DNA from: Fervidicella metallireducens AeB
GTDB lineage: Bacteria > Bacillota > Clostridia > Clostridiales > Caloramatoraceae
NCBI RefSeq assembly: GCF_000601455.1
Contig: NZ_AZQP01000015.1
Coordinates: forward strand, 1-57,675
Direction of reading: 5' to 3'
DNA length: 57,675 nt
Below the pieces are notes generated by a model. That model had not been told where the DNA came from and did no database searches. It saw only the letters and a program-made list of their open reading frames with translations. Shown piece by piece: positions 1-8,547 of this stretch (position 1 is the stretch's first letter; the number at the start of each line of letters is the position of its first letter). The translations under genes and the position numbers were made by a program.

Positions 1-407
1 AGCAGAAAAATTATTATTTTTAATTATCTTATTAATTTATTAGATTAAATTCTTTACATACACTTCGGTGTGAAAATTAATAATGTTTGTTTTATAAATA
101 TTAGTCATGTAACAAATAATCTAAAATTTATTATTTTTTATTAATAATTATTTAGTTTATTAACTATAACTTTAAATAGCTCACATAACAAAAATTTGAT
201 TATGAAGCATTTGATTTGCAAATAATTTGGTTAAAGAAAGGATAAATATTTTATAAAGATAAACCTGTATGTTTCATAATATTTAAGCATGTATTAATAG
301 TTTTTAATATTCTAAAATATTTATTTAATTATTATTATGTATAATTACATGGATAATAAAAGTAATATTAAATAAAAATGTAAAATTAGGAGAATGGAGG
401 AAAATAA
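1..407. other. AT-rich stretch without a gene
   Basis: No open frame with a credible ribosome site is visible here on either strand. A short ACAC-TTCG-GTGT stem-loop lies at 60-71; it is only four base pairs and is not followed by a T run, so I do not call it a terminator. A TATAAT hexamer at 340-345 could be the -10 element for the gene starting at 408, but I see no matching -35 box. The stretch probably holds the 3' flank of an upstream gene and the promoter of the acyltransferase pair. Confidence 0.5.
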
Positions 408-1886
408 GTGATATTTAGTTCCATAAATTTTGTAATCTTTTTTTTAATAACTTTTTTTCTTTATTTTACTGTGAAAAGTAAATATAGATGGCTTGTTCTA
501 TTATCAGCAAGCTACTTTTATTATATGTCCTGGAGTTTTAAATATGCAATTTTGTTATTAACAATTACTATCATATCTTTTATTTTAGCAAAATTAATCG
601 ATAGAGAAAAGAACAATAGCCATAAGAAAAGATATCTATGCCTTTCTTTATTCTTAAATTTAGGCATTCTATTTATGTTCAAATATTTTAATTTTTTTAA
701 TGATATCTTTAGCTTGGTATTAACAAAAATGAATATACCTCAGGTAGTTCCAAATTTTAAACTGTTAATGCCCCTTGGAATATCTTTTTATACATTTCAA
801 ATAACAGGATACATGATAGATGTATATAAAGGTAGAATTAAAGCAGAGAGAAACTTCGGTGTCTTTGCATTATTTGTATCTTTTTTTCCACAGATTGTGG
901 CAGGACCTATTCAAAGGGGAAATGAATTTTTATATCAGTTTTATCAGAAGCGTCAATTAGATTTAGTCAAAATAAAGGAAGGATTAATTTTAATATTGTG
1001 GGGATTATTTAAAAAAATAGCAATTTCAGATAAATTAGGGATATATGTAAATAAAATTTATAATAATCCATATGATTATTCAGGAATTATTTTAATAATT
1101 GCAACATTGCTCTTTAGCATACAGCTTTACTGCGATTTTTCAGGATATTCAGATATAGCAATAGGATATGCTAAAATCCTTGGATTCCAGTTAAAAACCA
1201 ATTTTGATAGACCTTATTTTGCAAAATCTATTCAGGAATTTTGGAGAAGATGGCATATATCATTATCAACATGGTTTAGAGACTATTTATACATTCCTCT
1301 AGGTGGAAATCGTGTTTCAAGAATAAGATCGTATTTAAATATATTCGTAGTTTTTTTATTAAGTGGATTATGGCATGGAGCAAATTGGACATATGTAGTG
1401 TGGGGAGCCATTCATGGCCTATATCTAATTATATATCAATCATTTAAAAAAGCCGATGGTGGATATACTGTAAAAAAGATGCAGCCTCTTAAATTCCAAA
1501 AATTAAAAGATTTTATATGCATAGTTGTTACATTCAGTATCGTAACATTTGCTTGGATTTTCTTTAGGGCTAATAAAATATCTGATGCAATATATATAGT
1601 TAAAAATTTATTTACAGACGTAGGTCATATTTTTGATATTCATTATGTAGGAAAATTATTGATTGAAATAGGTCTTACAAAGTATGACTGTATTCTTATG
1701 TTTATTCCTGTCCTTATTTTATTTATGATACAAATTGGGCAAAAGGAGAATACAGTTCCAGAATTTATAACAAATAAACCATTGATAATCAGATGGAGTA
1801 TTTATTATTTGTTGATTTTCTCAATAATTCTTCTAGGAGGATATGGTAATGCTGAATCAACCCAGTTTATATATTCACAGTTCTAA
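408..1886 (+). CDS. MBOAT family O-acyltransferase (AlgI/DltB-like)
   Basis: A 492-residue polytopic membrane protein of the MBOAT family, which moves an acyl (usually acetyl) group across the membrane to a cell-surface polymer. The family signature WRRWHISLSTWFRDY starts at residue 279, and the motif LWHGANW with the family's invariant His falls at residue 323, followed by a second His at 336 (AIHGL). Hydrophobic segments run along the whole length, and the size matches AlgI-type proteins. The GTG start is chosen because GGAGG lies about 8 bases upstream. The next gene overlaps its 3' end by 38 bases and encodes a SGNH-type partner, the usual AlgI plus AlgJ/AlgX arrangement. The acceptor polymer (peptidoglycan, secondary wall polymer or exopolysaccharide) cannot be told from the sequence; no dltA or dltC is present, so D-alanylation is unlikely. 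Confidence 0.88.
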   Translation: MIFSSINFVIFFLITFFLYFTVKSKYRWLVLLSASYFYYMSWSFKYAILLLTITIISFILAKLIDREKNNSHKKRYLCLSLFLNLGILFMFKYFNFFNDIFSLVLTKMNIPQVVPNFKLLMPLGISFYTFQITGYMIDVYKGRIKAERNFGVFALFVSFFPQIVAGPIQRGNEFLYQFYQKRQLDLVKIKEGLILILWGLFKKIAISDKLGIYVNKIYNNPYDYSGIILIIATLLFSIQLYCDFSGYSDIAIGYAKILGFQLKTNFDRPYFAKSIQEFWRRWHISLSTWFRDYLYIPLGGNRVSRIRSYLNIFVVFLLSGLWHGANWTYVVWGAIHGLYLIIYQSFKKADGGYTVKKMQPLKFQKLKDFICIVVTFSIVTFAWIFFRANKISDAIYIVKNLFTDVGHIFDIHYVGKLLIEIGLTKYDCILMFIPVLILFMIQIGQKENTVPEFITNKPLIIRWSIYYLLIFSIILLGGYGNAESTQFIYSQF

Positions 1887-2922
1887 AAAAATTTGTTACT
1901 CAATAAGAATATTAAAGATATTTTTATTTATACTTATATTTTTATTATTAGATTCCTGGTTAGGATATGAATTAAAAAAAATTGATGGGGCAAAGGATAC
2001 ATATGCAAAGTATAAATGGCATGAGTTTTATAACATGCCTGAGGAAAGTATAGATTTAGTTTTTTTAGGCTCCTCACATGCCTATAGGAGTTTTGATCCC
2101 TTCGTATTTGATAAGGAGATAGGATTAAAATCCTTTAACATGGGAAGTCCATTGCAAAAACCAGTTGAAAGTTATTATGTCCTGAAGGAAACGTTAGAAT
2201 ATCAAAAACCATCGGTAGTTATCTTTGAGGTGTATTGGGCAATATTCAATGATGAGAAATATTTCAGCACAAAGATATGGAACTTCGATTCTATGAAACC
2301 ATCACCTGCAAAATTTGGTTATTTATTAAATGTATTTGATACTGATCAATATCTTAGTGCGTTATTTAAATCTATCAGATATCATGAAAATACAGGTGAG
2401 TATATAAAAATTTTAACAGGTAAGGGTTCAAAAAAATTTACTGAGATTAACTATAATATAAAACCTAAAAACTATAAGGGTAAAGGCTTTGTTATTGAAA
2501 ATAAAGTAGCTGAAAAAGAGGATATTGTAAAAGAATTTAAAGGCAGGGTAAAAGAAACTACAGCTGAGTTTAGATGGGACAAAAAACAAATAAGATATCT
2601 TGACAAGATAATAAAATTATGTAAAGAAAAAAATATAGAGTTGATACTTGTAACAGCACCTGTTGCTCCATCCTATTTTGATGCAATGCAAAAGTATAAA
2701 TATAATTATGAAGACATTCATAATAAGGTAAAAGAAATTGCCCTGGAAAATAAATTGGAATATATTGATTACAATTTAAAAAATTCAGAGGCAGCTCTAT
2801 TCAGTGATAAAGATTTTTCTGACAACAATCACCTGAATTATGAAGGAGCACAGAAAATTTCTTTACATCTTGCAAAAAAATTAAAGATTGATTATCTGGA
2901 GATGTATAACCGAAAAAAATAA
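1849..2922 (+). CDS. SGNH/AlgJ-DltD-like acetyltransferase partner
   Basis: A 357-residue protein with one N-terminal membrane segment (about residues 18-35) and an extracytoplasmic SGNH-hydrolase-like domain. Block I is GSSHAYRSFD from residue 74, and the C-terminal catalytic dyad lies in DNNHLNYEG (Asp325, His328). Such proteins work with an MBOAT acyltransferase to place acetyl groups on exported polysaccharide. I choose the ATG at 1849 because AGGAGG at 1835-1840 is 8 bases away; the in-frame ATG at 1843 is only 2 bases away. The start lies inside the 3' end of the acyltransferase gene, which implies translational coupling. The closest named families are AlgJ, AlgX and DltD; the exact one and the substrate stay open. 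Confidence 0.75.
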   Translation: MLNQPSLYIHSSKKICYSIRILKIFLFILIFLLLDSWLGYELKKIDGAKDTYAKYKWHEFYNMPEESIDLVFLGSSHAYRSFDPFVFDKEIGLKSFNMGSPLQKPVESYYVLKETLEYQKPSVVIFEVYWAIFNDEKYFSTKIWNFDSMKPSPAKFGYLLNVFDTDQYLSALFKSIRYHENTGEYIKILTGKGSKKFTEINYNIKPKNYKGKGFVIENKVAEKEDIVKEFKGRVKETTAEFRWDKKQIRYLDKIIKLCKEKNIELILVTAPVAPSYFDAMQKYKYNYEDIHNKVKEIALENKLEYIDYNLKNSEAALFSDKDFSDNNHLNYEGAQKISLHLAKKLKIDYLEMYNRKK

Positions 2923-2986
2923 ACAGATATAATTAATTTTACTTGGCGTATAAATATTATTGTAAAAATTCCATGAGGGGTTTTGA

Positions 2987-3508
2987 GTGAATAAGAACAT
3001 ATATTCAAGAGTTGGAGCCGTAGAATATGCAAAGCAATATGCTTTGAACCCTAATATTAATTTTAGATATTTTAATAGCCATGAAGATGGTGGTGGAGAT
3101 TGTACCAATTTTATATCACAGTGCCTGTTAGCAGGGGGTGCTTCTATGAATTTTGTTTTACAGCCTGTTTGGTGGTATAAAAAGGGAATGAGCAGCGTAT
3201 TTGACACCTGTTCAACATCATGGTCGGTGGCACATTCTTTTTATTGGATGCTGAAAATACGTAGTGAGATGAACTATCCAGGTCTTAAGGGCTTTGAGGT
3301 TGAAAATATAGATGATTTGGAACTAGGAGATATTATCCAATATGAAAATATAAATAGAAGAATTTATCATTCGGCTATTGTGACTTCTTTTACATTTAAC
3401 TCTGGTATAAAGGAGCCATTAATAAGCCAGCATTCAGTTAATTCATTAAATATCTATTATAAGAAAAAGGAAGCTGTAAGACTTCATTTAATAAAAATAG
3501 TGATATAA
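2987..3508 (+). CDS. Amidase_6 domain protein (putative NlpC/P60-like amidase)
   Basis: A 173-residue protein made almost entirely of the domain called Amidase_6, which is related to cysteine peptidases of the NlpC/P60 and CHAP type. The likely nucleophile is Cys39 in GGGDCTNFISQ, and the candidate base is His128 in YHSAIVT. The N-terminus begins VGAVEYAKQYA, as is typical when this domain stands alone. There is no signal peptide or membrane segment, so the protein is either cytoplasmic or exported in another way, which is odd for a wall enzyme. The GTG start has GAGGGG just upstream. It sits 64 bases after the acetyltransferase pair and is followed by a terminator. A longer paralogue with a membrane anchor lies at 53473-54585. 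Its substrate is unknown. Confidence 0.75.
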   Translation: MNKNIYSRVGAVEYAKQYALNPNINFRYFNSHEDGGGDCTNFISQCLLAGGASMNFVLQPVWWYKKGMSSVFDTCSTSWSVAHSFYWMLKIRSEMNYPGLKGFEVENIDDLELGDIIQYENINRRIYHSAIVTSFTFNSGIKEPLISQHSVNSLNIYYKKKEAVRLHLIKIVI

Positions 3509-3538
3509 GGGGCAAGTAGCCCTTTATATTATTTTTTG
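3505..3538 (+). terminator. Rho-independent terminator after Amidase_6 gene
   Basis: The stem ATAAGGGGC / GCCCTTTAT (one G-T wobble) closes on a 5-base loop and is followed by the run ATTATTTTTT. The stop codon of the preceding gene lies inside the left arm. Confidence 0.7.
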
Positions 3539-3675
3539 CAATAACTTTGCCTATGAAATTATCTATCTTGATAATTTTGACGGTGAAAATATTTGAAAAT
3601 ATTACAGATTGAAATAGAAATTATTCAAATAAATGGTGTAAAATAAATATTAAAGAAATTATTGGGGGGATTTTT

Positions 3676-4542
3676 ATGTTGAAAACCAATATTGATAGGG
3701 TAGTAATGCAGTCTGTACAGGGGAAAATACATCATCCATTATCAACATCATCACCATACAGAATAAGTCATGAAGGCGTTCCTCTTGTTCTTCCTGCCAC
3801 AGGGGGCATAACATATAATGTAAAGCTAGGTGATTCTGCTTTTGGATGGGCAGGAGATCATATAGAGCCTGGAGTATCAATAAAAAATGATAACTCCTCT
3901 GAAAATGCAGCGTTAATGGCATTGTCATGTATTGGTAACGAAGCAAGAGTATTATCAGGGGATGCAAAGGGTGCTAAAGGGTTTGTAACTGGGACTCATG
4001 GAGGAATCGATCATGTATTAGCGTATTTTAAACAGGAAGACCTTGAAAATATGGGTGTAGAGGACAAAATATTAATAAAAGCATATGGTCAGGGATTAAA
4101 ACTATTGGATTATCCAGAGATAACCGTAATGAATATAGATCCAAATTTATTTTTAAAACTTGAAATAGAAGAGGTAAATGGAAAACTAAGGATACCAGTT
4201 GTAGCAAAGGTTCCAGCTTATCTTATGGGTTCAGGAATAGGTTCATCTTCAGCTTATTCTGGGGACTATGATATCATGACGGCTGATGAAAAAGAGATAA
4301 AAGGACTTGGAATAGATAAATTGAAATTTGGGGATTTTGTATTGTTAGAGGATTGTGATAATACTTTTGGACGTGGATTTTTAAAAGGTGCAGTTACTAT
4401 TGGTGTAGTCATTCATAGTGATTGCATTAAAATGGGACATGGCCCCGGGATAACAACTGTGATGACAAGTAAAAAACCTCTCATAGAAGGTATAATAAAG
4501 GAAGATGCCAATATCAGTAAATTTATAACTAGGGACATATAA
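3676..4542 (+). CDS. DUF4438 domain-containing protein
   Basis: A 288-residue soluble protein that I recognise as a member of the DUF4438 family, found mainly in Clostridia and Thermotogae. Family members have no established biochemical role. Visible features are a glycine-rich N-terminal half (LPATGGITYNVKLGDSAFGW, and GTHGGIDHVL) and a C-terminal half rich in short beta-type segments (LEDCDNTFGRGFLKG, GHGPGITTVM). The conserved His, Asp and Cys residues in these motifs could bind metal or form an active site, but this is only inference. The gene stands alone: a terminator precedes it and a strong one follows, so context gives no functional hint. GGGGGG lies 7 bases before the ATG. Confidence 0.8.
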   Translation: MLKTNIDRVVMQSVQGKIHHPLSTSSPYRISHEGVPLVLPATGGITYNVKLGDSAFGWAGDHIEPGVSIKNDNSSENAALMALSCIGNEARVLSGDAKGAKGFVTGTHGGIDHVLAYFKQEDLENMGVEDKILIKAYGQGLKLLDYPEITVMNIDPNLFLKLEIEEVNGKLRIPVVAKVPAYLMGSGIGSSSAYSGDYDIMTADEKEIKGLGIDKLKFGDFVLLEDCDNTFGRGFLKGAVTIGVVIHSDCIKMGHGPGITTVMTSKKPLIEGIIKEDANISKFITRDI

Positions 4543-4564
4543 GTACTGCCTAGATCCAATTTAT

Positions 4565-4624
4565 AACATCTCCTTTCAAAGGAATACTTAATTTTGAGTA
4601 AACTTTGAAGGGAGATGTTTTCTT
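4565..4624 (+). terminator. Strong terminator after DUF4438 gene
   Basis: A 17-bp stem, left arm at 4565-4581 and right arm at 4603-4619, with one T-G wobble. A further 5-bp pairing (ACTTA / TGAGT) sits inside the loop. The run TTTTCTT follows. The rest of the roughly 330-base gap up to the next gene holds the promoter and operator listed separately. Confidence 0.85.
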
Positions 4625-4795
4625 ATGCCAAGGTATACAAAGCATAATTAACAAAACACTAAAAAGTGTAGAGAAAGCTATATAAAATTAAAATAAATAC
4701 TTTGGTTAAGACAATAAGTATGTGTCCCCATTGAACTATTGGTTGATTGTGGGGTTGTCAGAAATATTAAAAAATTATGAACGTAATTAAAGCTA

Positions 4796-4825
4796 TTGAC
4801 AGACAAGCATAAAAAGATTTAAACT
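4796..4825 (+). promoter_or_regulatory. SigA-type promoter of the yhgE-like gene
   Basis: A perfect -35 TTGACA at 4796-4801 is followed after 18 bases by TAAACT (4 of 6 matches to TATAAT). Transcription would begin inside the adjoining palindrome. Confidence 0.55.
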
Positions 4826-4827
4826 AA

Positions 4828-4843
4828 TACTGACCAGTCAGTA
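4828..4843 (+). promoter_or_regulatory. TetR-type operator palindrome
   Basis: TACTGAC-CA-GTCAGTA is a perfect 7+7 inverted repeat around a 2-base centre, placed just downstream of the -10 box and 26 bases before the start codon. The form (ACTGAC ... GTCAGT) is the kind bound by TetR-family repressors, and yhgE/pip genes are commonly paired with such regulators. No tetR gene is in the window, so the regulator is encoded elsewhere. Confidence 0.65.
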
Positions 4844-4869
4844 CAAAAAATGAGAGGAGAGGTGAGTAA

Positions 4870-7454
4870 ATGAAATTCTTAAAAATAGCAACCAGGGATA
4901 TTTCAAGTATTTTTAAAGACAGACTTTTAAGGGTTTCGGTGGTTGCTATCATTATCGTTCCGCTTCTTTATAGTTTACTTTATTTAGCAGCTTTTTGGGA
5001 TCCATATAGTAGACTTAAAGATATGCCAGTGGCAGTTGTGAATTTGGATTCTGGAGCAATTAAGGACGGGGAGAAGGTAAACTACGGTAACGATATTATT
5101 GACAAATTAAAAGACAATGACAAAATTGGCTGGAGATTTGTTTCCCAGGAAGAAGCAGAAGAAGGACTTAATGGTAGTAAATATTATGCTGAGTTTATTA
5201 TTCCTGAAGATTTTTCTAAGAAGGTAATCAGTGCTAAGGATAGTAAACCAGAGCAGCCACAGATACTATTTTCATCAAATGAAAAAAGAAATTTTCTCGC
5301 AGCACAAATAAACAGCAAGGTTCAATTAGAGTTAAAGGACGAAATTTCAAAAACAATTACAAAGGAGTATGCTGAAGTAGTCTTCGATAATCTGTATGAT
5401 TTAAAGGATGGCTTAAATAAAGCTGCTGATGGAAGTGGAAAACTAAGGGATGGACTTGATGCTGCTAAAGATGGAAGTAAAAAATTAGCAGATGGTATAT
5501 CTCAGGCGAAAAGTGCTGTAGATAAAGCGGCTGTAACTATGGAAAATAATAAAGAAATCATGAATCTATTAAAGAAAGATAACATATCTGCCGTTAAATC
5601 AATTATGGGTCAGGCAGATGCTTTAGCTAATGCGGATACTTCAATGCTTAAACTACTTCCTAAATTTGCTACTAAAGAATCAATAGATTTAGCTAAAAAG
5701 ATATTGATAGATTATAAAGCAATAGACATTGAAAAACAGCTTAATAATCCTTTAATTAAAACTTTACCTTTGATAGCTACACCAGAAAATTTAAGCAATG
5801 CAAATAAATTGATTAAAGACACTGAGTTATTATCAAGTATTGATGTTAAAAAGTTTGAGCCTGTGATAGGTTTATTACAAAACAGCGAAAAAATCAGCAA
5901 GCTATTAGGGGATGCAAATGCTATTTCACAAGTTGATACTAAATCAATTAATAATTTTATAAATTCTCAAAAAAGCGGGGCGGAACAATTTATTAATTCA
6001 ACAAACATTTTGAGTACCGAAACCAATAAGAATGCTTTGATTATGGCTGTAAATACCAATCAAAACCTAAGTGAAGAACAGAAAAATCAACTTATTAAAG
6101 TTGTTGATGGATACTATAATTTAACAAAAGAAACTGCAAACAATATGGCAAGTTCAGCCAGGCAATGGCAGAGGTTTCAGGAACAATAGAGAAACTAGCT
6201 GGAGTTCAACAAGAATTTAAAGAAAATGAAAAATTAATAATGGGATTACAGACTTTTTTAAATCCTGAAAATGCAAAATACATGGGCGATGTATTTCAAC
6301 AGCTTGTTAGTATGAAACAGGATTTAGATGCGAATAAACAAAATCTTCTTGCAGTAAAGTTATTGCTAGCCAATGTCAATAATCCAGAAACAAAAGAAAC
6401 ACTTGCTAAAATAGCTGTATTACAGAAAGACATTGAAAAGGCAAAGCCTTTGATTGTAAGTATAAATTCAAATTTGACACCTGAAGCAATATCAAAATTA
6501 CAAGATACTCCAAAACTTGTTGAGCAGTTATTAAGTATGCAGAATACTTTAAAGACCAATGAACAAATTCTTAAAGCTGCACAAAGTGCTTTAAATGATG
6601 GCAATATAAAGCTTGCAAATGATTTAATAAATGCAATCCCAACATTATCAGATGGAGTAAATAAGTTATATGAAGGATCAATGAAACTTAATGATGGTAT
6701 TGTAGAACTTGCAGATGGGTCTAGAGAGCTTCATGAAAAGTTGCAAGACGGTGCTGATGAGCTAAATGCTAACCTTGTAAACACGAGTGAAGAAATGGGA
6801 AATTTCATATCTGAACCAGTTGGTATGGATGTAAAACCAATTAATCCTGTTAAAGATTATGGTACAGGGTTTACTCCTTATTTCATTCCGCTTTCATTAT
6901 GGGTTGGCGCAATAATGATGTTCTTTATCATAACTGAAAAAGTTGATAATGACATCAATGCAAGTTCAGCATCAGTTGTTTTAGGAAAATTTTTATCCTA
7001 TAGTTTTATTGGAGTACTTCAGGCTGTACTTGCCAGCATTGTCGTTTTAACCTTAGGATTAAAACCTAATAATATAGTATTGTACTTTGTATTTAATATA
7101 TTTATGTCATTAGTATTTATTGCAATAATACAGAGTTTGATATTTTTATTGGGTCAGGCAGGAAGATTACTTTCAATTGTATTGCTTATTCTGCAATTAA
7201 CTTCTTGTGCGGGTACATTCCCACTGGAAGTAGTACCAAAATTCTTTAAGGTATTGAATCCATTTATGCCATTTACTTATTGTGTATCTGCGTTAAGAGA
7301 GATAATATCAGGAGTGAATTATTCTGTATTAACAAAAGATATAACCATCCTTGCATTGATAATGTTAGTATTTTTATTAATATCAATGTTAATGAAGGGG
7401 CATGCAGATAAGGTCCAAGCAAGAATTCAGGAAAGAAAACAGTCAATAGCATAA
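4870..7454 (+). pseudogene. yhgE: YhgE/Pip family membrane protein, frameshifted
   Basis: This is a YhgE/Pip (phage infection protein) type membrane protein of about 860 residues, split by one missing base. The first frame (4870-6189) holds the N-terminal membrane segment and the family motif PVAVVNLDSGA, then a long extracytoplasmic region with repeats such as AADGSGKLRDGL and AKDGSKKLADGI. The second frame (open from 6120 to 7454) continues the repeat region (LNDGIVELADGSRELHEKL) and ends in the ABC-2-type membrane domain with five to six helices. Restoring a G to the GG at 6161-6162 gives SSARAMAEVSG and joins both parts. In other Firmicutes the protein is linked to phage entry or to type VII secretion; the role here is unknown. 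No second base change is seen, which favours a sequence error. Confidence 0.85.
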
Positions 7455-7462
7455 CTAATAGA

Positions 7463-7505
7463 AGCACATATGGTCAGAGATTATGGCCATATGTGCTATT
7501 TTTTT
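7463..7505 (+). terminator. Terminator after the yhgE-like gene
   Basis: A 13-bp stem AGCACATATGGTC / GGCCATATGTGCT with one wobble pair and a 9-base loop, followed by a T run at 7499-7505. Confidence 0.85.
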
Positions 7506-7607
7506 GTAAATTTAAATTTATTGATGTCGGTAATAAATAAAAAAACATTATATGGAAATACTTATAAGGTAAAGCTATGTATATTTTGTGTAGAAAGGGT
7601 GGTGAAG

Positions 7608-7626
7608 AGCCTGCATTTTGCAGGTT
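7608..7626 (+). promoter_or_regulatory. Hairpin between ribosome site and start of hydrogenase operon
   Basis: CCTGCA-TTT-TGCAGG (7610-7624), extendable by a G-T and an A-T pair, lies between the purine-rich GAAAGGGTGGTG (7593-7604) and the ATG at 7632. Left unfolded, the ribosome site would be about 27 bases from the start; with the hairpin formed the gap shrinks to a normal length. Alternatively the AGG at 7622-7624 is the true site and the hairpin hides it. No T run follows, so it is not a terminator. Confidence 0.4.
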
Positions 7627-7631
7627 AAACT

Positions 7632-8114
7632 ATGGCTGAATATAATTTAGACCATGATAAGTTAAAAAAGTTAGAAACGTATATCGACAACCTACAGGAG
7701 AAGGAAGGCGCTCTTATTAATATCCTACACGAAGCTCAGGATATATTTGGTTATCTCTCAAAGGATGTACAGCTTTTTATAGCCAGAAAATGCGGTATTC
7801 CTGCCGCTAAGGTATTTGGGGTAGTGACATTTTATTCCTACTTTACAATGGAACCAAGAGGAAAACATGTTGTAAACATTTGTATGGGCACAGCATGTTT
7901 TGTTAAGGGAGCTGATAAAATACTTGCTGAATTTAAAAGACTATTAGATATAAAAGAAGGAAATATGAGTGAAGATGGTATGTTTACCATTGATACATTA
8001 AGATGTGTTGGAGCATGCGGCCTTGCTCCTGTCGTTATAGTTGATGGCAAAGTTTATGGAAGAGTAAAAGTTGAGGATGTTGAAGGAATTATTAAGGAAT
8101 ATAAACAGGACTAA
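7632..8114 (+). CDS. hydC: NuoE-like [2Fe-2S] subunit of NAD(P)-linked [FeFe]-hydrogenase
   Basis: A 160-residue thioredoxin-fold ferredoxin of the NuoE (24-kDa) type, the smallest subunit of trimeric hydrogenases of the HydABC kind. An N-terminal helical region (residues 1-75) precedes the cluster domain. The four cysteine ligands are in CMGTAC and CVGAC, the usual C-x4-C ... C-x3-C pattern. In these cytoplasmic complexes it sits next to the flavin subunit and carries electrons in the coupling of NADH and reduced ferredoxin to H2. It is the first gene of a four-gene operon (7632-12107) with short gaps throughout. The start is unusual because the best ribosome site lies upstream of a hairpin. 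The symbol follows Thermotoga HydABC usage; nuoE is equally used. Confidence 0.88.
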   Translation: MAEYNLDHDKLKKLETYIDNLQEKEGALINILHEAQDIFGYLSKDVQLFIARKCGIPAAKVFGVVTFYSYFTMEPRGKHVVNICMGTACFVKGADKILAEFKRLLDIKEGNMSEDGMFTIDTLRCVGACGLAPVVIVDGKVYGRVKVEDVEGIIKEYKQD

Positions 8115-8136
8115 AAATGTAAAGGGAGGGTATTAT

Positions 8137-8529
8137 ATGGCAGGAATAAAAAGTCTTGATGAATTAAAAGCATTAAGGGATAAACACAGAGAAAGTGTAT
8201 TGGGAAGAGATACTGGCGATTCAGAAAATAAAATCAGAATAACTGTTGGGATGGCTACATGTGGAATTGCTTCCGGTGCAAGAGAAACAATTAACGCAAT
8301 AATCGATGAAGTGGCAAAGGAACATTTAATGAATGTGGTTGTTGTTCAATCTGGATGTCTTGGATATTGCTACGCAGAGCCTACCGTAGAGGTCAGATTC
8401 CCTGGAAAAGAGGCAGTATTGTATGGAAACATAGATGCCAAGAGAGGACGGGAATTAGTACAAAGACATATAAAAAATGGAGAGATTCAAAAAGATTGGA
8501 TAATAGAAAAAACATTCAATAACATATAG
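8137..8529 (+). CDS. Small thioredoxin-like ferredoxin of the hydrogenase operon
   Basis: A 130-residue protein of the thioredoxin-like [2Fe-2S] ferredoxin type. Only three of the usual four cysteines are present: one in MATCGIASGA, where the second ligand of the family is replaced, and two in GCLGYC. It may therefore bind an altered cluster or none. It lies 22 bases after the NuoE-like gene and 18 before the NuoF-like gene, so it is very probably a part of or a helper to the same hydrogenase; multi-subunit hydrogenases of some Clostridia and acetogens have such an extra small subunit. The ATG at 8137 is chosen because GGGAGGG lies 6 bases upstream; a longer in-frame extension to 8071 has no ribosome site and overlaps the preceding gene. 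Confidence 0.78.
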   Translation: MAGIKSLDELKALRDKHRESVLGRDTGDSENKIRITVGMATCGIASGARETINAIIDEVAKEHLMNVVVVQSGCLGYCYAEPTVEVRFPGKEAVLYGNIDAKRGRELVQRHIKNGEIQKDWIIEKTFNNI

Positions 8530-8547
8530 CTTCTAGGAGGTGTTAAT

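Noticed and set aside
60-71. ACAC-TTCG-GTGT stem-loop
   Set aside because: Only four base pairs and no T run; too weak to call a terminator.
4870-7454. Programmed frameshift in the yhgE-like gene
   Set aside because: There is no slippery heptamer at the overlap; a missing G explains the break more simply.
7506-7592. Rex (redox) operator before the hydrogenase operon
   Set aside because: I looked for TTGTTAA-N4-TTAACAA-like sequence and found no acceptable match.
7599-7628. Possible short leader peptide (GTG GTG AAG ... TAA) before the NuoE-like gene
   Set aside because: The purine-rich site overlaps or directly touches its start codons, so spacing is wrong, and the peptide has no run of regulatory codons.
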